From Perkinsus olseni (taxonomy: Eukaryota > Perkinsozoa > Perkinsida): a stretch of 21,067 nucleotides of DNA. The stretch spans positions 1 to 21,067 of the forward strand of contig JABANN010000563.1 of NCBI GenBank assembly GCA_013115125.1. The letters are read 5' to 3'. Below, piece by piece: positions 1 to 9,550 of this stretch (position 1 is the first letter of the stretch; every line of letters begins with the position of its first letter). The position numbers and the translations under genes were made by a program. The notes below the pieces were generated by a model, which saw only the letters and a list, made by a program, of their open reading frames with translations, did no database searches and was not told where the DNA came from.

Positions 1-64
<64 letters not shown>

Positions 65-65
65 C
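1..65. repeat. ACA trinucleotide microsatellite
   Basis: About 21 uninterrupted ACA units occupy the very start of the window and pass into two GAC units. In the frame that stays open downstream the tract reads as poly-asparagine. It sits at the sequence edge, so its true length is unknown and it may be why the assembly stops here. Confidence 0.95.
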
Positions 66-287
66 GACGACGAAGTATCCTCCTTGCCCCACAACTACAC
101 CGTGTCCGACTCGGCCACCGTGCCCAACGACTACACCGTGCCCGACTCGGCCACCGTGCCCAACGACTACACCGTGCCCGACTCGGCCACCGTGCCCAAC
201 GACTACCACAACGACGGAGTATCCTCCTTGCCCCACAACGACGAAGTATCCTCCTTCTCCTCTATTCCGTATGCTCCGAAGCAGTGA
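3..287 (+). CDS. 3' end of an open frame: poly-Asn tract plus 12-residue repeats (partial)
   Basis: The frame is open from the left edge to a TGA at 285-287 and gives about 94 residues. It reads poly-Asn (about 20), then DDEVSSLPHN, three copies of a 12-residue unit of the type PNDYTVPDSATV, then HNDGVSSLPHNDEVSS and a short tail ending in APKQ. The motif VSSLPHN flanks the repeat on both sides, so the whole tail looks built from reshuffled short units. No domain is recognisable. The frame stays open across the repeats and the third codon positions are mostly C or G, which favours real coding sequence, probably the low-complexity C-terminus of a protein starting outside the window. It could also be a non-coding minisatellite that happens to stay open. 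Confidence 0.4.
87..206 (+). repeat. 36-nt tandem repeat (minisatellite), 3.3 copies
   Basis: Units lie at 87-122, 123-158 and 159-194, with a partial fourth at 195-206. Units 2 and 3 are identical; unit 1 differs at a few positions. The period is exactly 12 codons, so copy-number change would keep the frame. Confidence 0.9.
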
Positions 288-581
288 TCGTGGCACCAGC
301 TGATAATGCAGTAGTGATGAGCTTTTCGCTTAATTGTCTCTCGTGAGCCCAAGTTGTTCTGGGCATCTTTGTGTATCAGATACCGTATCAGCTTTTATAG
401 TTATCATTTTCTGAGAATCTATCCTTCACTGTAAGATTGAACCAGAGAGATCACCTGAATAGTTTTGTCGATTTCGCCTCAAGGCTGAGGGCCACCTCCA
501 TCGGGAAGGTTAGATCATATTCATCACGCTTCTTAATGTGAGCTACGGGTTCCGTAGCACGGGATTGTTTCCTGGCAAGTC
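288..581. other. Stretch without a supported gene
   Basis: On the minus strand about 530-445 reads as an exon-like frame containing KKRDEYDLTFPMEVALSLEA and ending at a possible GTGATC donor. It may be a further exon of the minus-strand gene at 582-905, but I could not find splice sites that join the two in phase. Nothing else is recognisable. Confidence 0.3.
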
Positions 582-905
582 TTACGTCATGTGCGTTGCC
601 TTAAGAGAGGCTGCTGTGGAGAGAGCATGACCCGGATCGTCTGAAATGTTCTTGAAGAGGGCAAGAACTTCATGCTGAGTGTTACGCGAGAGTCCAAACT
701 TCCTTCGCCCATGGGCGAATTTCACTTTCGACTGCTGTTCATGGTTAGTAGTCCAGTTGAAGTCGTTGACTGCAGCTACAGTTGAATCGTGATTCTGTCG
801 ACGAGAGCCCGAGGACTCCGACGTAAGAGTCCAGTCCTGATTAATGGTAACATGATCTGTGAACGAAAATGATTTACGGGAAATTAAAATAGCACCAGCA
901 TTCAC
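582..905 (-). CDS. Possible bL17-like ribosomal protein exon (organellar)
   Basis: A minus-strand frame of 107 residues starts at an ATG at 905. Residues about 64-86 contain GRRKFGLSRNTQHEVLALFK, which resembles the N-terminal signature of bacterial-type ribosomal protein L17 (pattern L-N-R-T-S-S-H-R-x-A-L-L-R-N). The first 60 residues could be a presequence, as in mitochondrial ribosomal proteins, but they are not clearly amphipathic. The frame ends at a TAA that overlaps a good GTAAG donor, so the true exon probably stops there and the gene continues at lower coordinates; I could not place the next exon. It would be divergent from ALG14, with about 140 nt between the starts. The family assignment rests on one short motif. 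Confidence 0.3.
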   Translation of the reverse strand: MNAGAILISRKSFSFTDHVTINQDWTLTSESSGSRRQNHDSTVAAVNDFNWTTNHEQQSKVKFAHGRRKFGLSRNTQHEVLALFKNISDDPGHALSTAASLKATHMT

Positions 906-1043
906 TTCGTGGTGCCAATCAGCGCGGCGTTCGATAGACTCATTTTCTCAGACTATTCTGTAAGATCATTCTTCCTCAATAGAATCAGTCAGCCCAACTA
1001 GTCATTCACTTCATGAGTTGCTCGGAGGAGCCTCTTCCCATTT

Positions 1044-3311
1044 GTGATCATTGTGTTGGCTCACCTCACAAGGGAAGTGTTTGTTATGATAACACTGCTA
1101 CCATGTTGTTGTTGGCTTCCGTTCATGCTGCTATTCGTATTCATCTGCCTCCTTTTACTCGTTGCTGCACGATTGCTTGCAGCTTCCTGGCTGCGGATCG
1201 GACACCAGTCTAGCTTGGCGAAAGTGAGACCCGCAGGAGATGTGGTCCACACGATAGCCACTGCGTTTCGGCTGACCTCCTCATCACCTCACGCTCTTAG
1301 GTTTCAATGAACCAGTCGAGGACCAAGAAGGGTGGGGGCGAATCCGCCAGAGAGATGATGGTGGTGTTGGGCTCGGGCGGCCACACGAATGAAATGCTTA
1401 CAATTCTAGAGGCGCTGTTGAATGACAAGCGAGCTGAGCGGATTTCGACGTAACCTTTTCATTCTGAGTAGCTGTTCCGTGCTTGGCCAGCTCTTCACCC
1501 TCAGGCTGCACTTAGTGCTTGCTGAGACCGATCAAGGCAGCGTTGCTCGGGCTAAGAAGTTACTGGAAGGTCGTCAGCTCAAGGTGGAGTGGCAGTTGAT
1601 CCCTAGAAGCAGAGAGGTTGGACAGAGGTGAGTCATCTTCATTCTGTTCTTCACGACTCTATGAGCATTGTAGCTGCTAATGGCTTCATCAACTCGTCAT
1701 GATTTGCACACTACTACTGGTATCAGTGGTAGTGATCTGCGCGAGGAAGCGTTCCTCTCCGTGAGAGACGTTCCGGACAGAAACGAGCTTAGATTCGGCG
1801 TCGTCGTGTTTCGTGAGATATCCCTTAGGAGCAAGACCTACATGAAGATGTTCCCGCCGGGGTTCTCTTTACTACTCCGAAACGATTTTAGGACGTTCGT
1901 GTGGTTTACTTACCAGAAACTTTCTCATGATCGCTGGTGAGACGCTTGCTTGTTGTTCCTGGTAAGAAACCAACCCAACAGAGTCCTGAGTAAAGAGGGC
2001 TCATCTCAACGTGAGGTAGCCACCCCCGGGCGACGACAATAATTCGTCTGGCTCTTACGAACCGAGTTACGAAGTAACTAGCATCACTGCTATCTCGGTA
2101 TCTGCCATCCGCGCGCCAGTCAGATCGTAACACGTGGACCGCAACCGGGAGTCGCATCGATCATCCCAACCCACCGCTCTGTTGTCTGTAGAGGCTACAA
2201 CGCAGAATTACGTGCCGGATCTCGAAGGAGTATCCTCTGTGGTCAAAAAAACACCGGCAATCTTTGATTACGGTAAAAGCCGGAGAAATCCACCGCCTCA
2301 GACCGTCCGGTCTCGTTGACAACTCTAGGGTCTACAGCTTCGCTCCCTTGAGGGCAGTGATGGTCACCTACGATGACGTGTCGGGTGCAGGCCTCTTGCG
2401 GGATAGGGCCATCAGGGTGGTAGAATCATGTGTGCAAGTTGCATACTATTACTCTGGTCACCAGAGTCTGGTGACTGCGGGCCACGATAACGCTCATGAC
2501 TCCTGTGCGGAGTGAAGACAAAGCATCACTTTTCTGGCACAAGCAGACCGAGGAAAGCAGGAGAAGAGGAAAGCCAGGGGTCCGACTTATTAAGCTCTCC
2601 CTACCCATTAATCTCGTCTCGGTCAGCGTATTTTGGTATGTCGTGTACGGCCGGCCACACCCAAGCCGTACTCAGCGCTTCCCTCAGGGTATATTGCTTC
2701 GTTAATGCGATACGGTAGCGTACGGTGACTTGAGCAAAGTCTGTCCCGCTCGTTGCACGCATACTCATAAAGCGTTTTATTTTCCATATTGTGATGCCCC
2801 ACTCAAAAAGACCCTTCGAAAACCCGTAAGGAGGGCCCGCTTGACTCTCCACCAGTTAAATTTGGGTTTGAGGCTGCTAACGCTCTGGATAACTTTCTGA
2901 AGTCACAGGCCTTGACCATGATCATCCTCCCTTATTCAGCTACTTCACAACGATCTTCACAACGCTGGCATCGATCTGGGCATGCCTTTCCATAGTATGG
3001 AGATCACCACCCTCTCTACTACTAGTGAACGGCCCCGGTACGTGTGTACCCGTCGTTGCAGCTGTCATCCTCCGGGAAGCATTGGGCCTCACACCCGGTA
3101 AGCTCCGTACAGAGGGCTTCGGTTCGGTGCCATTTTTCTCCATCCAGGTCGTTGCTCAATCGTTTATGTGGAGTCCATCTGTCGAGTCACTACGTTGTCA
3201 CTTACCGGTTCACTTTTTCACTACCTGGGACTGTGTGACCTCCTAGTGGTGCAATGGGAGGTTCTCGCTAGAAAGTACCACCGTACTCGATACCTAGGCT
3301 GTTTGCTGTAG
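1044..3311 (+). CDS. ALG14: ALG14, UDP-GlcNAc transferase membrane subunit
   Basis: Exons 1044-1223, 1301-1449, 1505-1627, 2940-3097 and 3148-3311 join in phase to 257 aa. ALG14 anchors ALG13 at the ER membrane; together they add the second GlcNAc to dolichyl-PP-GlcNAc in N-glycan synthesis. Seen here: one N-terminal membrane helix (about residues 15-45), the nucleotide-binding loop VVLGSGGHTNEM (81-92), IPRSREV followed across the long intron by GQSYFTTIFTTL, the family signature NGPGTCVPVV, and VYVESICRV then LLVVQWE near the end. The end, YLGCLL, matches the usual YLG ending. Human ALG14 is 216 aa, so this one is slightly long. Either ATG 1044 or ATG 1086 (243 aa) could be the start; both precede the helix. 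Kynureninase follows 64 nt downstream on the same strand. Confidence 0.93.
1628..2939 (+). other. Unusually long ALG14 intron (1312 nt)
   Basis: GTGAGT at 1628 and TTATTCAG ending at 2939 are fixed by the protein: the flanking exons join through a split AG-C codon to give EVGQSYFTTIF, which is how the ALG14 family reads. The gene's other introns are 50-77 nt. The interior holds short open frames on both strands (for example 2264-2515 plus) but I recognise no domain, terminal repeat or nested gene. Confidence 0.8.
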
Positions 3312-3375
3312 CACAGTGTATGCACTTGTGTTTGAGGCGGGCACTCCGAGGGAGAATATCAGTCCTTTTTGAAGC

Positions 3376-5938
3376 ATGCCCACCGAGAGCTCCAAAGTTG
3401 AAGTCAATAGCGCCTGTGCTGAGTTTGGTCCGGGGTCAGAGACAGGTTCGGGGATGCCCCGACCCGACAAGGAAGTCGTCTATCAGGGAGTTAAGATCGG
3501 TAAGTGTCTTGTCTCGATCGGGGGTCCGCCGCGACTCGCTCCACTACGTACGAGCCAAGCCCGACAATCATAGGCGTATTCCGCTGAGGCGATCGATCAT
3601 AGAATCGATCATAGAAACTCCAAGAGTGCTTCCTGGTTGAAAGGCTGGACGAGAGAATGCTCCAGAGACTGGAGGCCAGGCGTTATCATCATCGTGCTTG
3701 CGATTCTGTTCAGGCACCATTCGCGCCTCGGATGGCTGTGTTGAGGTCACCGACGTTGGTGCAGCTCTGGAAAAACTGACGGAGCACCTTGGGTGGGGAG
3801 CGGCGGTCCCTCGGAGTTTATCGTCAGTCGTCTTTTTAGTGTTGATGATTTGGAAGGCCTTTTGGGTTGTTTGGATGACGATGATCCGCTCAGGGAGCTT
3901 AGGGGTGAGTTCGCCAATGAGGTCGAGGGTGTGACTGACGTATCATATTTTCTGCCGTGCGCCAGCTCAACCTCCCGCTCATTAGATGAGTTTGTCTTCC
4001 CTCAATCCCTCCGTGGTGATGCTGGTGACAACAACAAGGTCATTTACTTTCTGGGAAACTCCTTGGGGTTGATGTCGCGCCGCGTGAAAGAGTAGGATTC
4101 CGCCACTCGGTCATTCTGACACCTCTAGCTGATCAATCATCAGACTCGTGAACAGAGAGCTGACCAAGTGGGCCGACCTTGCCATCGAGGGTCACTTCAG
4201 AGGCGACCTGCCGTGGATGCCGATGGACCGGTGACCAACCATTCTCCCCCGTGACCATCTTCGTGGCCGCAGTTACATGTTGAAGGCCATGTCCGCTATC
4301 GTAGGAGCCGCCAGCGTCGACGAGGTTGCTCTGATGAACAGCGTCACGGTCAACCTACATCTACTGCTGGTCAGTCATCGCGTGGAGACATCAGCGCGAT
4401 CGGAGGTTAGGTACGCTGCTACCGACCCAAGGGAAAGAGGTTCAAAATCATGTGTGAAGGTGGATGCTTCCCCAGCGATCACTACGCATGTCGGGAAGGC
4501 CAGCCGGTCGTCGCCCTCCGGAAACTCGTTTGTGTGCTTAGTTGTCTCCCAACTGGAGCTGCATGGCTTCACCCGCGAGGAGGCTCTGATTGAGCTGTAT
4601 CCTCGAGAAGGGGAGTACACTCTGAGGACGGTGCGTGAGGGCCGTCGAAGGTCCGCTAGAGTCTTGACGGACTTCAGGACGACATACTGGCCGAGATTGA
4701 CAGGAATAAAGGAAGCCTGGCCGTAGTTTGCCTCAGTGGTGTGCAGTACTACTCCGGGCAATACTTCAACAGTAGGTATTGTATTCAATTTCAACTGCCA
4801 GCTCGCTTCAGTTCCGCTGATAACAGCTGCCACTCGGAAGGCGGGAGCCTTCTCCCTCTGGGACCTGGCCCATGCTACTGGAAATGTTGATCTAGCGCTG
4901 CACCAGTGGGGTGTTGATGGTAGTAATGGTCGCCGCCGTCTCCTGTCTGTCTGCTGCTGGTCTCAGGCGCTGTGTGGTGCACCTATAAGTACCTCAACTC
5001 TGGAGCTGGGGGGATTGGGGGTCTCTTCCTGCATCAGAGACATCATCATCGTAACAGTGGTCCGGACCAGCAGCCTTATCTTAAGGGTGAGCTGCCGTGC
5101 CGGAAATATCGTCCTGGCGTTGTTGCCAGGCATGTGCGTGGATACCACAACATCCGTAACTCAGAAGAGCGATCCAGACCACTCACTTCCGTTTTACTGT
5201 GTCAGGGTGGTGGGGCCATCTGGAGTCCACACGTTTCGCGATGACCAATGAATGGGAGCCCGAGGTCGGCGCGGCGGCCATGCGGCTGTCGAACGTTCCC
5301 ATGCTGGCCGGTACGGCGATGATGGGCAGTCTGGAGATCTTCAGTAAAACCAGCATGACCCAACTCAGGTCAGTCTGGCCGTCGCATGTCGTCATCAGAG
5401 AGTACCTTGCCAGGACGAAGTCGATACTCCTCACCGGCCTGCTGGACCGCGAGCTTCGGCGACTCGCGTGCCCCTCTGATGATGAGGCGACGGAAATTTT
5501 CAAGATTATCACGCCGGAAGACCCGTGCCAGCGAGGAGCGCAGCTGAGCCTGAGGTTCCAGGTGGGTTCATAACCAGTGTCCATGATACCAATTTTTGCG
5601 GTAATTGGAAAATGGAAATTTCCCGCAAGCTCCCTTTCCTGGGAATTCCCCAGTTTTGGCGACCCCTAACCAGGGGCGTCCCTTTGCTTCAGGCAGTACC
5701 ACCGGGAGCTGCTGAAGAGAACGTGACGGCGTTCACGTTGAGGGTTCATCGTCAACTCGAGGCTAGAGGGGTTATTACGGACTACCGGTAGGCAAACCAA
5801 GCTGATACTTTACTTTCACCATACCGTAACTTTAGGAACCCCAATCTCATTCGTGCCGCACCAGCACCGCTGTATTGCCGATTTGCTGATGTGGGTGACT
5901 TCATCTGTCGTTTGCAAAGTGCACTGTTCGACCTATGA
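3376..5938 (+). CDS. KYNU: Kynureninase (PLP-dependent, tryptophan catabolism)
   Basis: Fourteen exons join in phase to 550 aa: 3376-3499, 3714-3792, 3840-4091, 4144-4230, 4273-4369, 4411-4489, 4542-4630, 4678-4771, 4812-4919, 4967-5086, 5206-5368, 5399-5561, 5693-5787 and 5836-5938. The enzyme cleaves kynurenine to anthranilate and alanine, or 3-hydroxykynurenine to 3-hydroxyanthranilate (the NAD route). Family landmarks in order: [10 protein letters not shown] (from about residue 136), [14 protein letters not shown] type loop, [18 protein letters not shown], the cofactor segment [10 protein letters not shown], and [11 protein letters not shown] with the Schiff-base lysine codon at 4987-4989 (about K344). 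The C-terminal [13 protein letters not shown] completes the fold. Human KYNU is 465 aa; the surplus is mostly an N-terminal extension of about 75 residues. Exons 1-3 are the least certain: intron 2 may end at 3826 or 3839. The 30-nt intron 5369-5398 could instead be coding. Confidence 0.93.
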
Positions 5939-5985
5939 TACGAGTGGTCATGTCGCTGACGTTTCCTCGTCTGCTAAAGATTAGT

Positions 5986-6255
5986 TCATGTGTTAACAAA
6001 ATCCAAAGTACCATCATGAGAAATACCATGCCACGCTGAGCTGCTCAAAAGCATCCAAGGTTCATCCGTGCAATTCTCACTGAAGCTCACCGAAACGTAC
6101 TCGAGAATCGGCCCATCCGCACTCCGACGTGCGTGATAATATGATGCCAAGACAAGCAACAGATTAGTCTCGTCTTTTGGAAGGCGGGGAGATTCTTCTG
6201 CCGGTTGTCTTTCCCCCAGTTCGGTTTGTTCGAGCGTTTTTCGTCCAAGTGCCAT
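5986..6255 (-). CDS. Small unknown protein, 89 aa
   Basis: A single-exon minus-strand frame from ATG 6255 to TGA 5986. I do not recognise it. The first third is charged (GRKTLEQTELGERQPAEES), followed by a hydrophobic stretch (NLLLVLASYYHARR) and an acidic end (SHDGTLDFVNT). It starts 79 nt after the stop of the next gene upstream on the same strand and converges on the kynureninase stop, 47 nt away. The tight same-strand spacing makes it credible as the last gene of a compact row. It could also be a piece of 3' untranslated sequence. Confidence 0.35.
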   Translation of the reverse strand: MALGRKTLEQTELGERQPAEESPRLPKDETNLLLVLASYYHARRSADGPILEYVSVSFSENCTDEPWMLLSSSAWHGISHDGTLDFVNT

Positions 6256-6334
6256 CGCTAGGCGACGCTCTCTTCACAATGAGTCGATCTCGCCATTTAG
6301 TTGGAGACAACTCGACGCAGTTTTACATGAAACT

Positions 6335-6761
6335 CTAGGAGCCCGATACAGGCTGTGTTGACGTGATCAGCGGCGGTGGCGGCTGCGCTGCGGGCGTGTC
6401 ATCCGTCATCACCACGTCATTATTCTCTTGCTGGCCCGCGGCATCACCTGAGGACGACCCGAATCAAGCGGCTATTCAAATGATATTCTCGGCAAATATT
6501 TACCAAACAGAAAGTAGAAAATCGTGTCAAATCTGAATCGCTTCAATCGTGCTGATGATGGACGGACGAACGGTGAGACGGAACCCAAGCCCGACTACTG
6601 TGTGATGACGCCGTGACCCCGGTCGTTGGAGGGCCTTGCTGGTAATGCCGGTTGATATCCTGATTCCAGTCCTCGCCCACATTAAGCTGTCTATGTTGTG
6701 ATGCTGCTGATTTAAACATGTCGAACACTCCACCCTCCACTTCTATCGGCAACTCGGGCAT
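6335..6761 (-). CDS. Small unknown acidic/proline-rich protein, 91 aa, two exons
   Basis: Exons 6761-6599 and 6447-6335 join through a split AGT codon (intron 151 nt, GTAGTC to CCTCAG) to give 91 residues. It begins MPELPIEVEGGVFDMFKSA, has a Gln/Asn-rich middle, and ends VVMTDDTPAAQPPPPLITST plus six residues. No family is recognisable. The ATG lies 76 nt after the stop of the WD-repeat gene on the same strand. An alternative ATG at 6833 would lie only 4 nt past that stop and is less likely. The splice fit and the non-random composition of both exons support it, but no homology does. Confidence 0.5.
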
Positions 6762-6837
6762 CTTCGGCGCCGCGCACTGCCTTATTTTGTAACTGCTTGT
6801 GAGCATCAACCGCCGCTGAACTTCCGCACCCATGACC

Positions 6838-8904
6838 CTACATTTCCATTTTCCCATTGGCAAGGGCCACAGCAACGCAATCGCTCCACTGCGAGTCCTT
6901 ACTGCTTTTCAAGGCAGCAGTAACAGCTGCACATATCGTGACATGAGTTAGCTTCTGAGCACCTGGTCGAGGATGTGCGCCCGAGTGCCGGACACGCCGC
7001 AGCACCTTTATTCCGGAGATCTAGCTGATTAACAGTCTCCGGCGCCCTACCGTCGGCCCAGGCGGCGTCGGGCCCGTCTGGCAGTACGTGAGTTTGCACA
7101 GTCCCGTCCGAAGACCTGTCCAGTGGGGGTATGGTTCGAAGGAACGTTAACAGGCTTACACAAACGAGAGGAGGAAGTTGGCGGGTTGCAGCCCGGGAGC
7201 CTCGGAAATGAGGATGCTTCTCAAACGAGAACTGTAGTTGAGGGGAATCGAACCGAGGACCTGACGGGTGAGAACAGACGCTGCTAACGTGGCGGCCAAT
7301 AAATCTTGTTACCGCGGGATTGCTGGTTTTGCGGCTTTTCGTCCCGCTCGAGTTGCTCTTCTCTCCACTATCTTCCACAAGATAGCCGGATACCCGCAGC
7401 CTGGATGATGGTAGAATGACAAAAGCACGCAGGTTCGAAACCCACACCCTGCAACTACATGTCCAGTGCCACAATCCTTCCAACATTGGCCTCGCCGCCC
7501 ACCAAAAGCGTGTCACCATGCATAGCAAGAGAACGCACAGGAGAAGCTACTGCAGACTTGAAACCTGTCCAACCACCATCCAGTCGGAAAGCAGCCCCCC
7601 ACTATCATCATTACATTGAAGGACGCCTCGGAGATCACACTCGAGACGAAGATTATTATCCTCGACCTCACAGATGAGTCGAGCTAGACCCACGTAGCCA
7701 CTCGAAGTTCCATAAGCCAGATAGGAGCCATCGGACGACTGACGAGTCCACGATTCGTAATAGCGTTGGCTGCCTTCCTTACCAAGTGCATGGCAGTGAC
7801 GCAGCCAAGATACGTTTTCTTCGCTCCTCGGTAAAGACAGTCCACTGGAGGGATCAGTCGTCTCGCCGGCCGCTTCCCGCCACGGACGGCGGCGGTGCTT
7901 TCCGAGGACGCATCAGTCGCCAAATCGGTGAAGTGAATCTTCCCACCAGCAGACCCAACAGACACCTGAATGACGGCGCCTGCGACCAAGGCTGGCTGCG
8001 ACCAATCCCTACCAGTACGTTATACCGACCGGCCTCCCGTGTGAGGATGGCGATATGGTCGATATCACCGATGTCGATGGTCTTGCCACCAACGGCAGGG
8101 ATGTTACGACTGAGGGTAGTGCCCTGGGGTCAGCACAACAGTTGAGATGGTACTACTAGTGCTCATATTTCCCCTGTCGCGATCGTTTCCAAACTCTAAC
8201 TGTGGAATCCAGACCACTGGTCACGATGACTGAAAATGAGCGGGCCTTGCTCGACTTCCAAAGTCGCGAAGAAGAGTTCGGATAGTTCCTCGCCTACAGA
8301 AAGCGCTTGAGTGGGTGATATCTTTGGACTGCGTGAGTTTATAGTCCAACGCTGGGTCGGCTTAGACGCTTGTCGATGTGCTCAGCTAGGGACTCTCTGT
8401 AACGTTGATATGCAGTGCAAGGAGACGGATCGTCAAGAAGCTTCCCTCTGGGGTAAATTCAAACAGGGAAGCTAACTCCGAGTGAAAAAAGTGTATGAAA
8501 ATTAAGAAAAAAATGCAAAAAGTTGAAAAATGAAAGGAAAAGGTCGAGAATCTGTAAGGCTCGCCTGCGGTTGCGGAGGCCTTCCTGAGTACTACCGGTC
8601 CCAACGCAGTTGACGGCGATGTCCGACACGCCGTATTTGTGGTCAGGGAGCTCCGATACCTCCTCCAGCTGCGGTTGGTCGCCCGCAGCACTGTAGCGGA
8701 AGACCTGAATCATAGGTTGAAGCCGGCAAGATACGTGTGAGGTCATGATAATGGCGCCCAGCCTACCATCACGCTTTCTTCATTCGGGGATCCGATTACG
8801 AAAAGTGATTCATCATTGCCGTATCGAAAAAAGCGAATTATCGACGCCGGTGACGGACAGAACTTCCTGGGCGAGAAGGACAGCAGTGGCGAGATGGTGT
8901 CCAT
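6838..8904 (-). CDS. WD40-repeat protein, 388 aa (Ski8/WDR61-like, tentative)
   Basis: Ten minus-strand exons join in phase: 8904-8767, 8704-8596, 8229-8157, 8109-8013, 7965-7783, 7738-7615, 7564-7459, 7400-7254, 7115-7051 and 6962-6838. WD-type blades are visible: LFVIGSPNEESVMVFRY, then HKYGVSDIAVNCVGTVIVTS with GLDSTVRVWKR, VSVGSAGGKIHFTDLAT, AMHLSSDGSYLAYGTSSGYV, PVRSLAMHGDTLLVGG, HVSSVCSHPSGPR with SSDGTVQTHVL, and a last strand CVAVALANGKMEM. The order (a first blade ending VW/VFRY-type, then HKYGVSDI) recalls WDR61/Ski8, which scaffolds the Ski and Paf1 complexes, but WD proteins are hard to tell apart and this is inference. Intron 2 (8595-8230, 366 nt) carries a T-rich run; the other introns are 44-138 nt. 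The start and the 7253-7116 intron are the weakest parts. Confidence 0.75.
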
Positions 8905-9007
8905 GAAAGGAAAGTACTACAGCGCGAGTCAGGCAGACAACATATCATCTCTTTTGACACCTATTCTTTGGTCGTAGGGCAACAGTTGAGGTAATAAATC
9001 ATTTCAC

Positions 9008-9032
9008 CCGGGTTCGATCCCCGGTGAGGGGA
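9008..9032 (+). other. tRNA-like 3' half (T arm and acceptor strand)
   Basis: CCGGG-TTCGATC-CCCGG (9008-9024) is a perfect 5-bp T stem with a canonical T loop and B box, followed by TGAGGGG and A (9025-9032) as an acceptor 3' strand. The matching 5' strand (CCCCTCA) and a D arm are absent from the 80 nt upstream, so this is not a whole tRNA. It may be a tRNA fragment or the head of a SINE-like element. Confidence 0.45.
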
Positions 9033-9285
9033 TTTCTCTCAACGGAAAATACACTAGACCATCGCTGTACGGCTTTTGCTGGGGTTCGTGCGGTCGGCAA
9101 GTGGACGGTATAGCGATACGCCCCTTCGAGGATCACTTGAGATGATCATCAATCATACCCCGAGTGATGACGATCTCGCCCCACCATCCGTCGATTCTCA
9201 GAGTTGACAGAGGACGACGCTTTACTCGGGGAGTGTCGGTGGTGGCGATCGTCTCAAGGACCTTGGCTATCGTCCCTTGGCTGTG

Positions 9286-9550
9286 ATGAGATCACCAACG
9301 TCGATCACCGATATGAAATTGATGCCATGCCTTTGCACAGCGTGTGTAGTTTACTGTCAATTTTTGTCAAGCTAACAGCTCCGCCATTGAACCCCCTCTC
9401 CCCCCAGCACGCATGCGCATCGTTAAGGCGCCTTGCATGAGGGAAGTCAGAATAGATTTCTTCTCTCAACCTCTGCCCTCTTCTGTGGCATCGGGCCACT
9501 CTGGTGCCTTTGACTTGGCTCAGACTCTGGAAAGTTCTCCGTTAAAGTAG
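9286..9550 (+). CDS. Candidate small gene, two or more exons
   Basis: The frame from about 9211 reads RTTLYSGSVGGGDRLKDLGY and on to MRSPTSITDMKLM, stops making sense at a GTGTAG donor (9344), and resumes after CCCCCCAG at 9408 as RMRIVKAPCMREVRIDFFSQ, continuing to a TAG at 9548-9550 (last residues LAQTLESSPLK). From ATG 9286 the two exons (9286-9343, 9408-9550) give 66 aa, but the frame is open back to 9208, so the true start may be in an earlier exon or after an acceptor at 9208-9210. No family is recognised. It is divergent from the WD gene and upstream of copy A. Confidence 0.3.

Noticed and set aside
4375-4833. A minus-strand frame of 152 codons in the kynureninase locus
   Set aside because: It runs antisense across four well-supported kynureninase exons and their introns and shows no domain.
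5562-5692. AAATTT and GGAATTCC palindromes in a kynureninase intron as a separate element
   Set aside because: They are short, unconnected palindromes in a 131-nt intron with no second copy in the window.
7239-7256. A B-box-like GGTTCGATTCC on the minus strand suggesting a tRNA gene
   Set aside because: The T stem does not pair beyond two bases, and the upstream part lies in a coding exon of the WD-repeat gene (HVSSVCSHPSGPR) whose donor GTTCGA starts here.
6899-7528. A single 209-codon minus-strand gene
   Set aside because: It is a read-through of WD-gene exons 8 and 9 and parts of others with introns that lack stops. The spliced model explains frame changes and keeps WD blades.
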